6,523 bases of DNA from the NCBI GenBank assembly GCA_030597505.1, contig JAUVRS010000159.1:1-6523 (forward strand). Reading direction: 5' to 3'. Position 1 is the stretch's first letter; the number at the start of each line of letters is the position of its first letter. Below are positions 5,800 through 6,523 of this stretch, piece after piece. The DNA is from Desulfobacteraceae bacterium. Its GTDB lineage: Bacteria; Desulfobacterota; DSM-4660; Desulfatiglandales; Desulfatiglandaceae. A program made the translations under genes and the position numbers. The notes under the pieces were generated by a model, which did not search any database, was not told where the DNA came from, and saw nothing but the letters and a program-made list of their open reading frames with translations.

Positions 5800-5803
5800 A
5801 CTG

Positions 5804-6523
5804 ATGCTTCAAAGAATTGACATCAATGCGGATATAGGAGAGGGGTTTGGAAACTATGTGATGCCCAATGATGAGGGCATAATGAAACTCATCACCTCTG
5901 CAAACATTGCCTGCGGATATCATGCCGGGGATCCACTGACAATGAGAAAAACCGTGGACCTGGCCAAAAAATACAGTGTGTCTGTCGGAGCTCATCCGGG
6001 GCTGCCGGACCTCATGGGGTTCGGGAGACGGGTGATGGAGATCAGTCCTGATGAGATCTATCACTATATCATTTACCAGGTGGGGGCCCTCAAGGCCTTT
6101 GCAGAGATCGATGGTCTCAGGCTACACCATGTGAAGCCTCACGGGGCCTTTTTTCGAAGCACGAAAGAAAATGAGGAGCAGGCCCGGGCTATGGTCAAGG
6201 CCATTCTGGATATTGATCGTGAACTGATCCTCTACTGTCCGGGACCCGTTGAGGTCTACCATCCGACGCTCGGGAAGGTAGCCGATAAAATGGGATTAAG
6301 GATACTTCAGGAGTTTTATGCTGATCTGCACTATTCGTCTTCCGGGCAACTGGTATCGCCCAAGGTGCAAAAACTCGAAGCCACGTCTGAGGGCATCGCT
6401 AAAAGGGTCCTGCGTTTTTTAGAAGAGGGCAAGGTCACCTCCATAGAGGGGGCTGAGGTGGCTTTCGATGTGGGTACGATCTGTATCCACGGCGACAATC
6501 CCCTGACGTTGGACCGGCTCCAA
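5804..6523 (+). CDS. pxpA: PxpA / LamB-YcsF family protein (5-oxoprolinase subunit A-like), 3' end outside window
   Basis: 240 residues are visible and the frame is still open at the window edge. The family is usually about 250 residues, so nearly all of it is here. In the PxpABC complex this subunit takes part in ATP-dependent opening of 5-oxo-L-proline to L-glutamate in the cytoplasm. Family motifs in order: INADIGEGFG (7-16), ANIACGYHAGDP (33-44), VGAHPGLPDLMGFGRR (61-76), HVKPHGAFF (109-117) and ICIHGDNP (226-233). No signal peptide is present. One motif departs from the family: around residues 170-184 the usual E-x-F-A-D-R-x-Y is EFYADLHY, with Leu where Arg is expected. This may mark a divergent paralogue with a different substrate. 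Genes for PxpB and PxpC, if linked, would lie downstream outside the window. It is separated from the cytochrome operon by a 598-base gap and is probably an independent unit. Confidence 0.88.
   Translation, partial: MLQRIDINADIGEGFGNYVMPNDEGIMKLITSANIACGYHAGDPLTMRKTVDLAKKYSVSVGAHPGLPDLMGFGRRVMEISPDEIYHYIIYQVGALKAFAEIDGLRLHHVKPHGAFFRSTKENEEQARAMVKAILDIDRELILYCPGPVEVYHPTLGKVADKMGLRILQEFYADLHYSSSGQLVSPKVQKLEATSEGIAKRVLRFLEEGKVTSIEGAEVAFDVGTICIHGDNPLTLDRLQ

Larger units (their letters stand above)
5206..5803. other. 598-base gene-free stretch
   Basis: I see no convincing gene here. It holds the inverted repeat at 5316-5537, a CGCTTT/AAAGCG stem at 5228-5249 with no T-tract after it, and a TTCGGG-TTC-CCCGAA hairpin at 5575-5589. 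Short open frames exist on both strands (for example 5358-5573 plus and 5443-5634 minus), but they lack ribosome-binding sites and recognisable products. The promoter of the PxpA-family gene presumably lies in the last 150 bases, but no clear -35/-10 pair can be assigned. Confidence 0.6.

Overview
The window reads as chromosomal DNA from an anaerobic, respiratory Gram-negative bacterium. A Desulfobacterota (deltaproteobacterial) lineage is my best inference. It rests on the multiheme cytochromes paired with an NrfC/NrfD-type quinone module, the Sec and Tat export signals, moderate GC, and a degenerate intergenic heptamer repeat. No rRNA or other taxonomic marker is present, so this placement is soft.

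Layout. Bases 1-271 are mostly non-coding: a possible C-terminal tail of an upstream gene, a cluster of CCAAA/TTTGG palindromes, a small hairpin and a period-7 tandem repeat. Bases 272-4526 hold a tightly packed plus-strand operon: a membrane-anchored tetraheme cytochrome c, a Tat-exported NrfC-like iron-sulfur protein, an NrfD-like membrane protein, a possible 53-residue small ORF, and an octaheme cytochrome of the hydroxylamine oxidoreductase (HAO) family. The junctions after the first three genes are all TGATG overlaps. The operon ends in a strong intrinsic terminator at 4556-4601. Next comes an unrecognised exported protein (about 4618-5205). A 598-base gene-free stretch follows (5206-5803), containing a nearly perfect 33-bp inverted repeat. 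Last is the 5' part of a PxpA/LamB-YcsF family gene (5804 to the window end).

How the genes may work together. The first four recognisable operon products form a complete route between the quinone pool and a periplasmic catalytic cytochrome: NrfD-like protein (quinone site), NrfC-like protein (Fe-S relay), tetraheme cytochrome (heme relay), octaheme HAO-family enzyme. This is the architecture of the E. coli NrfABCD nitrite reductase, except that the pentaheme NrfA is replaced by an octaheme HAO-family protein. Hydroxylamine or nitrite reduction to ammonium, or the reverse oxidation, is inferred. The direction of electron flow cannot be read from the sequence alone.
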